Of a DNA stretch of 64,000 nt, positions 51,236-59,218 are shown in pieces; the first letter of the stretch is position 1, and the number at the start of each line of letters is the position of its first letter. The position numbers and the translations under genes are program-made. Under the pieces are notes generated by a model. That model was not told the DNA's origin. It saw only the letters and a program-made list of their open reading frames with translations, and did no database searches. Source of the DNA: Pseudomonas sp. Choline-02u-1 (GTDB lineage Bacteria; Pseudomonadota; Gammaproteobacteria; Pseudomonadales; Pseudomonadaceae); the NCBI RefSeq assembly GCF_002836515.1, contig NZ_PJBC01000059.1, forward strand, positions 62,001-126,000, given 5' to 3'.

Positions 51236-51324
51236 TGTAGGAGCTGCCGTAGGCTGCGATCTTTTGATTTTTAAACAGCAGGATCAAAAGATCGCAGCCT
51301 CGTTGCACTCGTCAGCTCCTACAC
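51236..51324. repeat. REPIN of the GTAGGAGCTGCCGAAGGCTG family
   Basis: Left unit TGTAGGAGCTGCCGTAGGCT and right unit AAAGATCGCAGCCTCGTTGC, then CAGCTCCTACA, in inverted orientation around 18 bases, before the LysR gene's stop. The right half is the CTCGTT variant also seen at 60767. Confidence 0.9.
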
Positions 51325-51346
51325 GAAACCTTCGAGTGTTTAAAAC

Positions 51347-52315
51347 TTAGGTGGCAACGCGAACGCCGGCCAGGCTTCCGGTCAATTCATACGCGACCAA
51401 TTCCGCCTGATGCGCTGCCAGTATCTCCGGCAACGATCCGCGCAAATATTCCACCCAGGTCTTGATCTTCGCATCCAGATATTGGCGCGACGGGTAGATC
51501 GCGTAGAGGTTGAGTTCCTGCGAGCGGTAGTTCGGCATCACGCGCACCAGGGTGCCGTTGCGCAGGCCTTCGATGGCGGCGTACACCGGCAGCACGCCGA
51601 CGCCCATGCCGCTGGTGATCGCGGTTTTCATGGCGTCGGCGGAGTTCACCAAAAATGGCGAACTGTTGATGGTGACCGTCTCCTGGCCGTCCGGGCCGTC
51701 GAAGGCCCATTTCTCCAGCGGGATCACCGGGCTGACCAGACGCAGGCAGGCGTGGTTGAGCAGGTCGCTGGGTTTCTGTGCGGCGCCGTTGGCTTTCACG
51801 TAGGCCGGCGAGGCGCAGACGATGCTGTAGGTGATGCCCAGGCGTTGCGAGACGAAGCCGGAATCGGGCAGTTCACTGGCCAGCACGATCGAGACGTCAT
51901 AGCCCTCATCGAGCAGGTCCGGCACGCGGTTGGCCAGGGTCAGGTCGAAGGTCACGTCAGGGTGGGTCTTGCGGTAGCGGGCGATGGCGTCAATGACGAA
52001 ATGCTGACCGATGCCGGTCATGGTGTGCACTTTCAACTGGCCGGCCGGGCGTGCATGGGCATCGCTGGCTTCCGCTTCGGCTTCTTCGACATAGGCGAGG
52101 ATCTGTTCACAGCGCAACAGGTAGCGCTTGCCAGCCTCGGTCAGAGCGATGCGCCGGGTCGTGCGATTGAGCAGACGGGTTTGCAGATGGGCTTCGAGGT
52201 TGGAAACCGCGCGCGAGACGTTCGCGGTAGTGGTGTCGAGTTGCACGGCGGCGGCGGTAAAGCTGCCCGCTTCGGCAACACAACTGAAGGCGCGCATGTT
52301 TTGCAAAGTGTCCAT
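51347..52315 (-). CDS. LysR-family regulator of the divergent efflux operon
   Basis: A 322-residue LysR protein. The winged helix at about 1-60 has MRAFSCVAEAGSFTAAAVQL and LEAHLQTRLLNRTTRRIALT; the effector domain at about 90-300 has LKVHTMTGIGQHFVIDAIAR and GMGVGVLPVYAAIEGLRNGT. The wording fits the CrgA/AaeR-like group. It is divergent from an outer membrane factor-FUSC-DUF1656-HlyD efflux operon, which LysR proteins of this group control in response to aromatic acids. The 275-base spacer holds a REPIN. Confidence 0.88.
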   Translation of the reverse strand: MDTLQNMRAFSCVAEAGSFTAAAVQLDTTTANVSRAVSNLEAHLQTRLLNRTTRRIALTEAGKRYLLRCEQILAYVEEAEAEASDAHARPAGQLKVHTMTGIGQHFVIDAIARYRKTHPDVTFDLTLANRVPDLLDEGYDVSIVLASELPDSGFVSQRLGITYSIVCASPAYVKANGAAQKPSDLLNHACLRLVSPVIPLEKWAFDGPDGQETVTINSSPFLVNSADAMKTAITSGMGVGVLPVYAAIEGLRNGTLVRVMPNYRSQELNLYAIYPSRQYLDAKIKTWVEYLRGSLPEILAAHQAELVAYELTGSLAGVRVAT

Positions 52316-52467
52316 GGGGTGCTCTCAAGGGAGATGGCAAATTGTGACACGAAGTTTCAGGGGCTGAGACCCCCGACCAAGGGATTATCTCGTTAACCGT
52401 AACAAAGATTCACAGAAATCCCAGCTTATCGCCGTCAAGGCAGCTCCATAGAATTGCGCCGTTCCCT

Positions 52468-52553
52468 TTAGGCGCTGCCGAAGGCTGCGATCTTTTGATT
52501 TTGTTTTAAGGGAATCAAGATCAAAAAATCGCAGCCTGCGGCAGTACCTACAC
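52468..52553. repeat. REPIN in the LysR/efflux control region
   Basis: Left unit GGCGCTGCCGAAGGCTGCGA and right unit AAAAATCGCAGCCTGCGGCA in inverted orientation around about 27 bases. It occupies much of the divergent promoter region, leaving about 150 bases on the LysR side and 37 on the efflux side. Confidence 0.88.
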
Positions 52554-52590
52554 GGTCCTCGATCTATCCCTCTCTCAGGAATTCGCAGCT

Positions 52591-54090
52591 GTGCCGCGTC
52601 GCATCAACAGAGCGCTTTTGCCGCTCAGTGTTCTGGCTTTAACCCTGGCTCTCGGCGGCTGCATCTCTACTCAAGGCATTGCCCCTTACGGCGAGACGCT
52701 TGCGGCCGATTCACTGACCACCGATGCAGCCATTGCCGAGGCCGCCAAAGACGCGCACTGGCCCAGCGCACAATGGTGGCGGGCGTTTGGCGATGCGCAA
52801 CTCGATCGCTGGATCGACCTCGCCGTGCAAGGCAGCCCGAGCATGGCCATGGCCGCCGCGCGGGTGCGCCAGGCCAGGGCGATGGCAGGTGTAGCCGAAG
52901 CTGCCGAATCATTACAGGTAAGCGGCGAATCGAGCCTCAAGCGCCACAATTGGCCGACCGATCAGTTCTACGGCCCCGGCGAACTGGCCAACACCACCAC
53001 GTGGGACAACAACGCTGCGCTTGGCTTCAGCTACGCCCTCGACCTCTGGGGCCGCGAGCGCAATGCCAGCGAACGGGCGGTGGATATGGCGCATGTGAGC
53101 GTGGCCGAGGCACGGCTGGCGCAACTGGAACTGCAGAACAACATCGTCCGCGCCTACATCGAGTTGTCGCTGCATTACGCCCAGCGCGACATCGTCGCGG
53201 CGACGCTCCAGCAGCAACAGCAGATTCTTGATCTGGCGCAGAAACGCCTGAGCGGCGGCATCGGCACGCATTTCGAAGTCAGCCAGGCCGAAACGCCGCT
53301 GCCGGAGACTCATCGCCAACTCGATGCGCTGGACGAGGAAATTGCCCTGAGCCGCAACCAGATCGCTGCGCTGGCCGGCAAAGGCCCGGGCGCGGCTGCG
53401 CAACTGCGACGGCCGACGTTGTCCCTCGCGGCGCCGTTGAAGTTGCCCTCGGCGTTGCCTGCCGAACTGCTCGGCCAGCGCCCGGACGTGGTCGCCAGTC
53501 GCTGGCAGGTGGCGGCGCAGGCGCGCGGTATTGATGTCGCCCACGCCGGGTTTTACCCCAATGTCGATCTGGTCGGCAGCCTCGGCTACATGGCTACCGG
53601 CGGCGGAGCGCTGGAGTTTTTGACCGGCAAGAAACTCAACTACAACGTCGGCCCGGCGATCTCGTTGCCGATCTTCGACGGCGGTCGACTGCGTGGCGAA
53701 TTGGGTGAAGCGGCGGCCGGTTATGACATCGCCGTGGCGCACTACAACCAGACCCTGATCAACGCACTGAAGAACATCTCCGATCAGTTGATCCGCCGCG
53801 AGTCGATGGACAAGCAGCAGGACTTCGCCGCCGAATCCGTGGCCGCAGCGCAAAGGACTTACGACATCGCAATGATCGCCTATCAACGCGGGCTCACCGA
53901 TTACCTCAACGTACTGAATGCGCAGACGTTGCTGTTCAAGCAACAGCAAGTGCAACAGCAGGTGCAGGCAGCGCGGTTGAGTGCGCATGCCGAGCTGGTG
54001 ACGGCATTGGGCGGTGGCCTCGGTGCGGGTGATGACGTGCCGACTTCTGAACAGACCGCAGTCCCGAAAACCCCGGCCCTTTTACGGTGA
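52591..54090 (+). CDS. outer-membrane efflux factor, NodT/OprM family lipoprotein
   Basis: A 499-residue outer-membrane channel protein starting at GTG 52591. Residues 1-25 are a lipoprotein signal (LSVLALTLALGGCISTQG; lipobox LGGC with Cys24 or so). Two repeated OEP domains follow (about 65-270 and 290-470), each a long helix with short beta strands, e.g. WWRAFGDAQLDRWIDLAVQG at the start and QLLGQRPDVVA-type wording between the halves. It would form the exit duct of the system with the FUSC and HlyD proteins encoded downstream. Confidence 0.92.
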   Translation: MPRRINRALLPLSVLALTLALGGCISTQGIAPYGETLAADSLTTDAAIAEAAKDAHWPSAQWWRAFGDAQLDRWIDLAVQGSPSMAMAAARVRQARAMAGVAEAAESLQVSGESSLKRHNWPTDQFYGPGELANTTTWDNNAALGFSYALDLWGRERNASERAVDMAHVSVAEARLAQLELQNNIVRAYIELSLHYAQRDIVAATLQQQQQILDLAQKRLSGGIGTHFEVSQAETPLPETHRQLDALDEEIALSRNQIAALAGKGPGAAAQLRRPTLSLAAPLKLPSALPAELLGQRPDVVASRWQVAAQARGIDVAHAGFYPNVDLVGSLGYMATGGGALEFLTGKKLNYNVGPAISLPIFDGGRLRGELGEAAAGYDIAVAHYNQTLINALKNISDQLIRRESMDKQQDFAAESVAAAQRTYDIAMIAYQRGLTDYLNVLNAQTLLFKQQQVQQQVQAARLSAHAELVTALGGGLGAGDDVPTSEQTAVPKTPALLR

Positions 54091-54102
54091 ACGCAAGACC
54101 CA

Positions 54103-54194
54103 ATGTGGGAGGGGGCGTGCCCGCGAAAGCGGCGGATCAGTCGACGTCAATGTTGACTATGAAAACGCCTTCGCGAGCAAGCCCGCTCCCACAG
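54103..54194. repeat. REPIN of the GTGGGAGCGGGCTTGCTCGC family inside the efflux operon
   Basis: Left unit TGTGGGAGGGGGCGTGCCCG (degenerate), right unit CTTCGCGAGCAAGCCCGCTC, inverted, with about 45 bases between. It fills the 139-base gap between the outer membrane factor and FUSC genes. Confidence 0.88.
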
Positions 54195-54229
54195 GATCCG
54201 GGTCACGCCGACTTTTCTGAGCAAAATTC

Positions 54230-56422
54230 ATGACTCCCTTGCCCGCCCCAATACGCTGGCTCCACTCCCTGGAATGGCGTCGCGGTTTTTTCGACTGGGC
54301 ACGCAGCGATGGCGTGACCTGGGTGTATATCTTCAAGGTATTGCTCGCCGCATTCCTCACGCTGTGGCTGGCCATGCGTCTGGAACTGCCGCAACCGCGC
54401 ACGGCGATGATCACCGTGTTCATCGTCATGCAGCCGCAGAGCGGCCAGGTGTTTGCCAAGAGCTTCTATCGTTTCCTTGGCACGCTGGCCGGGTCGGCGA
54501 TGATGGTCACGCTGATCGCCTTGTTCGCGCAGAACACTGAACTGTTTCTCGGCTCGCTGGCGATCTGGGTCGGCATCTGCTCGGCCGGTGCCGCGCGTTG
54601 CCGCAACTTTCGCGCCTACGGTTTTGTCCTGGCCGGTTACACCGCTGCGATGGTCGGATTACCGGCGCTGGCCCATCCCGACGGCGCCTTTATGGCGGCA
54701 GTCTGGCGAGTGCTGGAGATCTCGCTGGGGATTGTCTGTTCGACGCTGATCAGCGCCGCGATCCTGCCGCAGACCGCCAGTGCGGCGATGCGCAACGCCT
54801 TGTATCAGCGCTTCGGTGTGTTCGCCCTGTTCGTCACCGACGGCCTGCGCGGGCGCAGCAAAGCCGAGGCGTTCGAAGCCAGCAACGTGCGATTCATTGC
54901 CGAAGCCGTCGGTCTGGAAGGCTTGCGCAGCGTGACCGTGTTCGAAGATCCGCACATGCGCCGGCGCAACGGTCGTCTGAGTCGTTTGAACAGTGAGTTC
55001 ATGGGCATCACCACGCGCTTCAACGCCTTGCAACAGTTGCTTGAACGCCTGCGCGGCAATGGCGAAGAACATGTCGTGGCAGCGATCAAACCGGGTTTGC
55101 AGGACCTCGCCGAAGTGCTCGACGGCTTCAGCGGTCGCGCCTTGACCAGCCCCGACGCTGCACGTTTGGCCAGCGCGCTCGCGACCTACAAGGAAGGCTT
55201 GCCGACGCGGGTGCGCACCCTGCGCGGGATCTTTCAGGAAACCGGTCCAAGCGACGCCGAACAACTGGATTTTCACACCGCTTACGAATTGCTCTATCGC
55301 TTCGTCGATGACCTGCACAGCTACGCGCAGACTCACGCGTCCCTGGCCGATCACCGCCACGAACGTGAACGCTGGGACGAGCCGTTCACGCCGCAAACCA
55401 ACTGGTGGGCGGCCGCAGCCTCGGGGATTCGCGCCTCGTTCATCCTCGTCGTGCTGGGCAGTTACTGGGTCGCCACCGCGTGGCCGAGCGGGGCGACCAT
55501 GACCCTGATCGCCGCCGCCACCGTCGGCCTGTCCGCCGCCACGCCGAACCCGAAACGCATGGCATTCCAAATGGCCTGCGGGACCTTTCTCGGTGCGTTG
55601 ATCGGCTTCGTCGAGATGTTTTTCATCTTCCCGTGGATCGACGGTTTCCCCTTGCTCTGTGTGATGCTTGCGCCAGTGATCGTGCTCGGTTCGTTCCTCG
55701 CTTCGCGGCCGCAATACGCTGGGGTGGGTCTGGGCCTGCTGATTTTTTTCAGTACCGGTTCAGTGCCGGACAACCTCACGATCTACAACCCCTACACTTT
55801 CATCAACGACTACATCGCAATGGTCATGGGCATGCTTGTGTGTGCTGCGGCGGGGGCGATCATTCTGCCGCCGAACAGCCGCTGGTTATGGCAGCGGCTG
55901 GAGCAGGATCTGCGCGGGCAAGTGGTCTATGCGATCAGCGGCAAGCTCAAAGGCCTGGCCTCGCGTTTCGAGAGCCGCACCCGCGATCTGCTGCATCAGG
56001 CGTACGGCCTCGCCGCCGGACAACCCAAAGTGCAGAAGCGCTTGTTGCGCTGGATGTTTGTGGTGCTTGAGGTCGGCCACGCGATCATCGAATTGCGCAA
56101 GGAGCAGGCGATCCTGCCGGTACACCCGGCGTATGCCGAATCGCAACCGTGGCGCCAGGCCATTCGGGTGATGGGCCGCGCGCTGGTGCGCCTGTTCCTG
56201 CAGCCGAACGCGAGCAATCTGGAGCGCGCACTGGTCGCGGTCGATCACGCGATCAGCCGCGTCGCCGCCACCGATGAGCCGTTCGCGCCGCACTTCGATA
56301 CCTCTGCGTTGCGGCGGGTGAAAAGCTATTTGCACTTCATCCGCACCTCGCTGCTCGACCCGCAATCACCGCTCGCCGAATTCGCTTCTGCCAGCTCCGA
56401 AGGACTTGCCCATGCCTCGTGA
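54230..56422 (+). CDS. FUSC-family inner-membrane efflux protein (AaeB-like)
   Basis: A 730-residue protein with two membrane blocks of five to six helices (about 35-195 and 395-545), each followed by a cytoplasmic helical domain, the AaeB/FUSC layout. VLLAAFLTLWLAMRLELPQP with RTAMITVFIVMQPQSGQVFA is the first FUSC signature; WPSGATMTLIAAATVGLSAA opens the second. Members export aromatic carboxylic acids or fusaric acid. Its stop overlaps the start of the DUF1656 gene by 11 bases, so it is coupled to that gene. Confidence 0.92.
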   Translation: MTPLPAPIRWLHSLEWRRGFFDWARSDGVTWVYIFKVLLAAFLTLWLAMRLELPQPRTAMITVFIVMQPQSGQVFAKSFYRFLGTLAGSAMMVTLIALFAQNTELFLGSLAIWVGICSAGAARCRNFRAYGFVLAGYTAAMVGLPALAHPDGAFMAAVWRVLEISLGIVCSTLISAAILPQTASAAMRNALYQRFGVFALFVTDGLRGRSKAEAFEASNVRFIAEAVGLEGLRSVTVFEDPHMRRRNGRLSRLNSEFMGITTRFNALQQLLERLRGNGEEHVVAAIKPGLQDLAEVLDGFSGRALTSPDAARLASALATYKEGLPTRVRTLRGIFQETGPSDAEQLDFHTAYELLYRFVDDLHSYAQTHASLADHRHERERWDEPFTPQTNWWAAAASGIRASFILVVLGSYWVATAWPSGATMTLIAAATVGLSAATPNPKRMAFQMACGTFLGALIGFVEMFFIFPWIDGFPLLCVMLAPVIVLGSFLASRPQYAGVGLGLLIFFSTGSVPDNLTIYNPYTFINDYIAMVMGMLVCAAAGAIILPPNSRWLWQRLEQDLRGQVVYAISGKLKGLASRFESRTRDLLHQAYGLAAGQPKVQKRLLRWMFVVLEVGHAIIELRKEQAILPVHPAYAESQPWRQAIRVMGRALVRLFLQPNASNLERALVAVDHAISRVAATDEPFAPHFDTSALRRVKSYLHFIRTSLLDPQSPLAEFASASSEGLAHAS

Positions 56423-56612
56423 AATCGCCTTCCACGGCGTGTACATGCCGACCATGACCCTGATGTTCTTTGTCGCTGCGGGGTTGGCCTGGGCGCTGGA
56501 CCGTTTTCTCTCGGGGTTCGATCTGTACCGCTTTTTCTGGCACCCGGCGCTGCTGCGTCTGAGCCTGTTTACCTGTCTGTTCGGCGCCATGGCGCTGACT
56601 GTCTACCGTTGA
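56412..56612 (+). CDS. DUF1656 family small membrane protein (AaeX-like)
   Basis: A 66-residue protein from the ATG at 56412, with AAGGA upstream. It has two membrane helices (about 10-30 and 42-64), MPREIAFHGVYMPTMTLMFF then FHPALLR-type wording, and matches DUF1656, the AaeX partner found with AaeA and AaeB. It overlaps the FUSC gene and precedes the HlyD gene by 25 bases. Its role in the pump is not known. Confidence 0.9.
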   Translation: MPREIAFHGVYMPTMTLMFFVAAGLAWALDRFLSGFDLYRFFWHPALLRLSLFTCLFGAMALTVYR

Positions 56613-56637
56613 CTCTCTGTCTCTATAGAAGGCTCTG

Positions 56638-57504
56638 ATGAAAAAGTTTTTCAGCCTGCTCGCGACCCTGCTGGTACTGGCTCTGGCGCTGTGGATCGGC
56701 CGCACCTTGTGGGAGCACTACATGAACACGCCCTGGACCCGCGATGGCCGCGTGCGTGCCGACATCATCAACGTCGCCGCCGACGTCACCGGCGAAGTGG
56801 TCGAAGTGCCGGTGCGTGACAATCAGTTGGTCAAGAGGGGCGATCTGCTGATGCGCATTGACCCCGAGCACTATCGCATTGCGGTCAAACAGGCGCAGTC
56901 GCTGGTGGCTTCGCGCAAGTCGACCTGGGAGATGCGCAAGCTCAACGCCCATCGCCGCGCCGACCTCGACAATCTGGTGATCTCCAGGGAAAACCGCGAC
57001 GACGCCAGCAACATCGCCGACGCCGCGCTGGCCGACTACCAACATGCCCAGGCGCAACTGGAAGCGGCCGAGCTCAACCTCAAACGCACCGAAGTGCGCG
57101 CCGCGGTGGACGGTTATGTGACCAACCTCAACGTGCATCGCGGCGACTACGCGCGCATCGGCGAGGCGAAAATGGCGGTGGTCGACATGAACTCGTTCTG
57201 GGTATACGGCTTCTTCGAAGAGACCAAACTGCCCCACGTCAAAGTCGGTGACCAAGCCGATATGCAATTGATGAGCGGCGAAGTGCTCAGGGGCCATGTC
57301 GAAAGTATTTCGCGTGGTATTTACGACCGCGACAACCCGGAAAGCCGCGAGCTGATTGCGGATGTGAACCCGACGTTCAACTGGGTGCGGTTGGCGCAGC
57401 GGGTGCCGGTAAGGATTCACATTGATGAGGTGCCGGAGGGCGTTTTGCTGGCGGCGGGGATTACTTGTACGGTGGTGGTGAATCAGGCTACTGCGGATCT
57501 CTGA
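56638..57504 (+). CDS. HlyD-family periplasmic adaptor (AaeA-like)
   Basis: A 288-residue membrane fusion protein. A single N-terminal helix (about 3-24, FFSLLATLLVLALALWIGRT) anchors it; TRDGRVRADIINVAADVTGE and VVEVPVRDNQLVKRGDLLMR form the lipoyl half-motif, a short helical hairpin follows (about 75-150), then the second lipoyl half KRTEVRAAVDGYVTNLNVHR and a beta barrel. It links the FUSC pump to the outer membrane factor. AAGG precedes the ATG. It is the last gene of the LysR-divergent efflux operon. Confidence 0.92.
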   Translation: MKKFFSLLATLLVLALALWIGRTLWEHYMNTPWTRDGRVRADIINVAADVTGEVVEVPVRDNQLVKRGDLLMRIDPEHYRIAVKQAQSLVASRKSTWEMRKLNAHRRADLDNLVISRENRDDASNIADAALADYQHAQAQLEAAELNLKRTEVRAAVDGYVTNLNVHRGDYARIGEAKMAVVDMNSFWVYGFFEETKLPHVKVGDQADMQLMSGEVLRGHVESISRGIYDRDNPESRELIADVNPTFNWVRLAQRVPVRIHIDEVPEGVLLAAGITCTVVVNQATADL

Positions 57505-57518
57505 AAGACCGGGTCGCC

Positions 57519-57676
57519 TGAATCGCGAGCAGGCTCGCTCCTAAGCTGAATCTCCGGCGCGCTGAAGATTGATCGTTCCCACGCTCCGCGTGGGAATGCA
57601 GCCTGTGACGCTCTGCGTCACGAATTGGGACGCAGAGCGTCCCGGGCATCGCGCTACCACGCAGAGCGTGGGAGCG
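57519..57676. repeat. REP unit plus CCACGCTCCGCGTGGGAATG-type palindrome cluster
   Basis: A single AATCGCGAGCAGGCTCGCTCC unit (57519-57543), then about 100 bases of nested palindromes: CCCACGCTCCGCGTGGG, GACGCTCTGCGTC, GGACGCAGAGCGTCC and CCACGCAGAGCGTGG. The second part is a different dispersed family, found once in this window. It ends eight bases before the stop of the SDR gene and probably ends both convergent transcripts. Confidence 0.85.
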
Positions 57677-57684
57677 ATCTTTTC

Positions 57685-58509
57685 CTAGAGCTTTGCGCGC
57701 AGGCCGAAGCGTTTCGTCAAGGTCCATTCAAGTAGTCCTTTGGGCAACAACGTCGCCAACAACGGCAACGCCCGGCTGCCGTTGCCGACGCGGATCAACC
57801 GCGGCGGTTTGCTCTGCTGCACGGCCTTCAGCAGCTCAGCGGCAAACTCTACGGCAGGGGTCGGCTTGTCCTGCGAGGCCTTGGCCCGTGCGCGAATGCC
57901 TTCACGCAGGGGAAACCACGGCGATTGCTCGTTGATCAGTTGCTCGGCTTCATGCCCGGCATTTTTGGCGAAGCTTGATTGAATCGCGCCGGGCTGGACT
58001 TCCATTACACGAATGCCGAACGGTGCCAGTTCCATGCGCAGTGCATCGCTCAAGGCATGCACCGCCGCTTTCGACGCGCAATAGGCACCGGCAAAGGGCG
58101 TGACCAAAACACCGGACACGCTGCCAATATTCACGACCAGTCCTTTGGCCCGCCGCAGCACCGGGAACAGCGCGCGGGTGACACCGACGATCGAAAACAC
58201 ATTGGTTTCGAACTGGCGCTGCATGGCCGCGACACCGCCATCGAGCAACGGCCCCATCGCGCCGTAACCGGCGTTGTTGATCAGCACATCGAGGCCGCCG
58301 TGTTGCTGGTTCAGACGCTCGGCGAGTTGCTCTAGCGCGGCGCCATTGTTGACGTCCAGCTGAATCGCGGTGAAACCGGCGGCGCTGAGCGCAGCGACGT
58401 CTTCAGTTTTGCGTGCGCTGGCCCAGACTTCGTAGCCGGCTGCTTTGAACGCATCTGCGAGGGCGCGGCCGATGCCGCTGGAACAACCGGTAATCAACGC
58501 AACGGGCAT
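57685..58509 (-). CDS. SDR-family oxidoreductase
   Basis: A 274-residue classical short-chain dehydrogenase. It opens MPVALITGCSSGIGRALADA with the TGxxxGIG nucleotide motif, followed by VWASARKTEDVAAL, then INNAGYGAMGPLLDGG, IGSVSGVLVTPFAGAYCASK with catalytic Ser, Tyr and Lys, and VQPGAIQSSF. The Arg and Lys after the second strand favour NADPH. The substrate is unknown; the wording is near that of the 17-beta-HSD/retinol-type bacterial SDRs. The ATG at 58509 has a weak ribosome site. A small membrane protein gene lies 35 bases upstream on the same strand. Confidence 0.88.
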   Translation of the reverse strand: MPVALITGCSSGIGRALADAFKAAGYEVWASARKTEDVAALSAAGFTAIQLDVNNGAALEQLAERLNQQHGGLDVLINNAGYGAMGPLLDGGVAAMQRQFETNVFSIVGVTRALFPVLRRAKGLVVNIGSVSGVLVTPFAGAYCASKAAVHALSDALRMELAPFGIRVMEVQPGAIQSSFAKNAGHEAEQLINEQSPWFPLREGIRARAKASQDKPTPAVEFAAELLKAVQQSKPPRLIRVGNGSRALPLLATLLPKGLLEWTLTKRFGLRAKL

Positions 58510-58544
58510 GGCGCATTCCTTGTGCAAAGAGTAGGGGGAGGGGA

Positions 58545-59009
58545 TCAGTCAGAGAAACTGCCCTGCAAGTGCTCGGCGCGAAACTCCAGGGTTTGCGGGC
58601 GATAACCGGGGCGCAGCGGCGGCAGTGGCAGGCAATCTTCCCAGGTCGCGCCGGCCTGCAGTTCGCCGGGGCCACGATAGCGAGGGGCAGTGTATTGATT
58701 GTCGGCCAGGTTGACCGTATCGCCCGGCGCGTAGGCGGCGATGCGCCAGCGCAGCTCGGCCAGCGGCACATCGTTGCCGTTGTTCATTTTCAATTGCAGC
58801 GGACGATCGGCCGGGCAGTGTTCGGGAGCGTAGGCAATGCGCAGTTCCAGACGCGCCAGTTGCTTGATCTCGCGATTGTCCAGCCACACCACCCACATGG
58901 CCACGAAGCCCAGGCCGATGGCAGCGGCCACCGATACCGGCAGCGCTTTGGCCGGGTAGCGCAGCAGCAGGATCAGCCAGGTGATGACCAGCAGAATGCC
59001 GATGAACAT
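58545..59009 (-). CDS. small two-helix membrane protein, function unknown
   Basis: A 154-residue protein. Two hydrophobic helices (about 1-17, MFIGILLVITWLILLL, and 23-43) precede a soluble domain (about 45-154) with LELRIAYAPEHCPADRPLQL, LRWRIAAYAPGDTVNLADNQ and EDCLPLPPLRPGYRP. I recognise no named domain; similar proteins are often labelled multidrug transporter without evidence. The soluble part looks like a small beta-sandwich with two Cys that could pair. It is followed 35 bases on by the SDR gene and is probably in an operon with it. Confidence 0.72.
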   Translation of the reverse strand: MFIGILLVITWLILLLRYPAKALPVSVAAAIGLGFVAMWVVWLDNREIKQLARLELRIAYAPEHCPADRPLQLKMNNGNDVPLAELRWRIAAYAPGDTVNLADNQYTAPRYRGPGELQAGATWEDCLPLPPLRPGYRPQTLEFRAEHLQGSFSD

Positions 59010-59140
59010 GTCGGATAACCTCGCAGAGACAGAGAGGCATCCTACCTAAGCGTGGGGGAGGTTGGCGATGGGCATCGGGACTTGGGGAGCTGACCCGGCC
59101 TCTTCGCGAGCAGGCCATTACAGGCGACACAGAATCAGGA

Positions 59141-59201
59141 CAAAAAAAGCCCCCGCCCAACCCGCTGCGGATAGGGGACGCAACGGGCTGGACGAGGGCT
59201 T
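59141..59201 (-). terminator. terminator at the end of the alginate operon
   Basis: A 23-base-pair stem with G-T pairs (59147-59169 with 59179-59201; AAGCCCCCGCCCAACCCG on one side, CGGGCTGGACGAGGGCTT on the other), followed on the minus strand by seven T. It lies 18 bases after the algA stop. Confidence 0.9.
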
Positions 59202-59218
59202 CTTGTTTCAGCGAGCGA

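Noticed and set aside
46297..57676. CRISPR-like repetition from the recurring GC-rich units
   Set aside because: The units are dispersed, inverted and without regular spacers; they are REP/REPIN elements.
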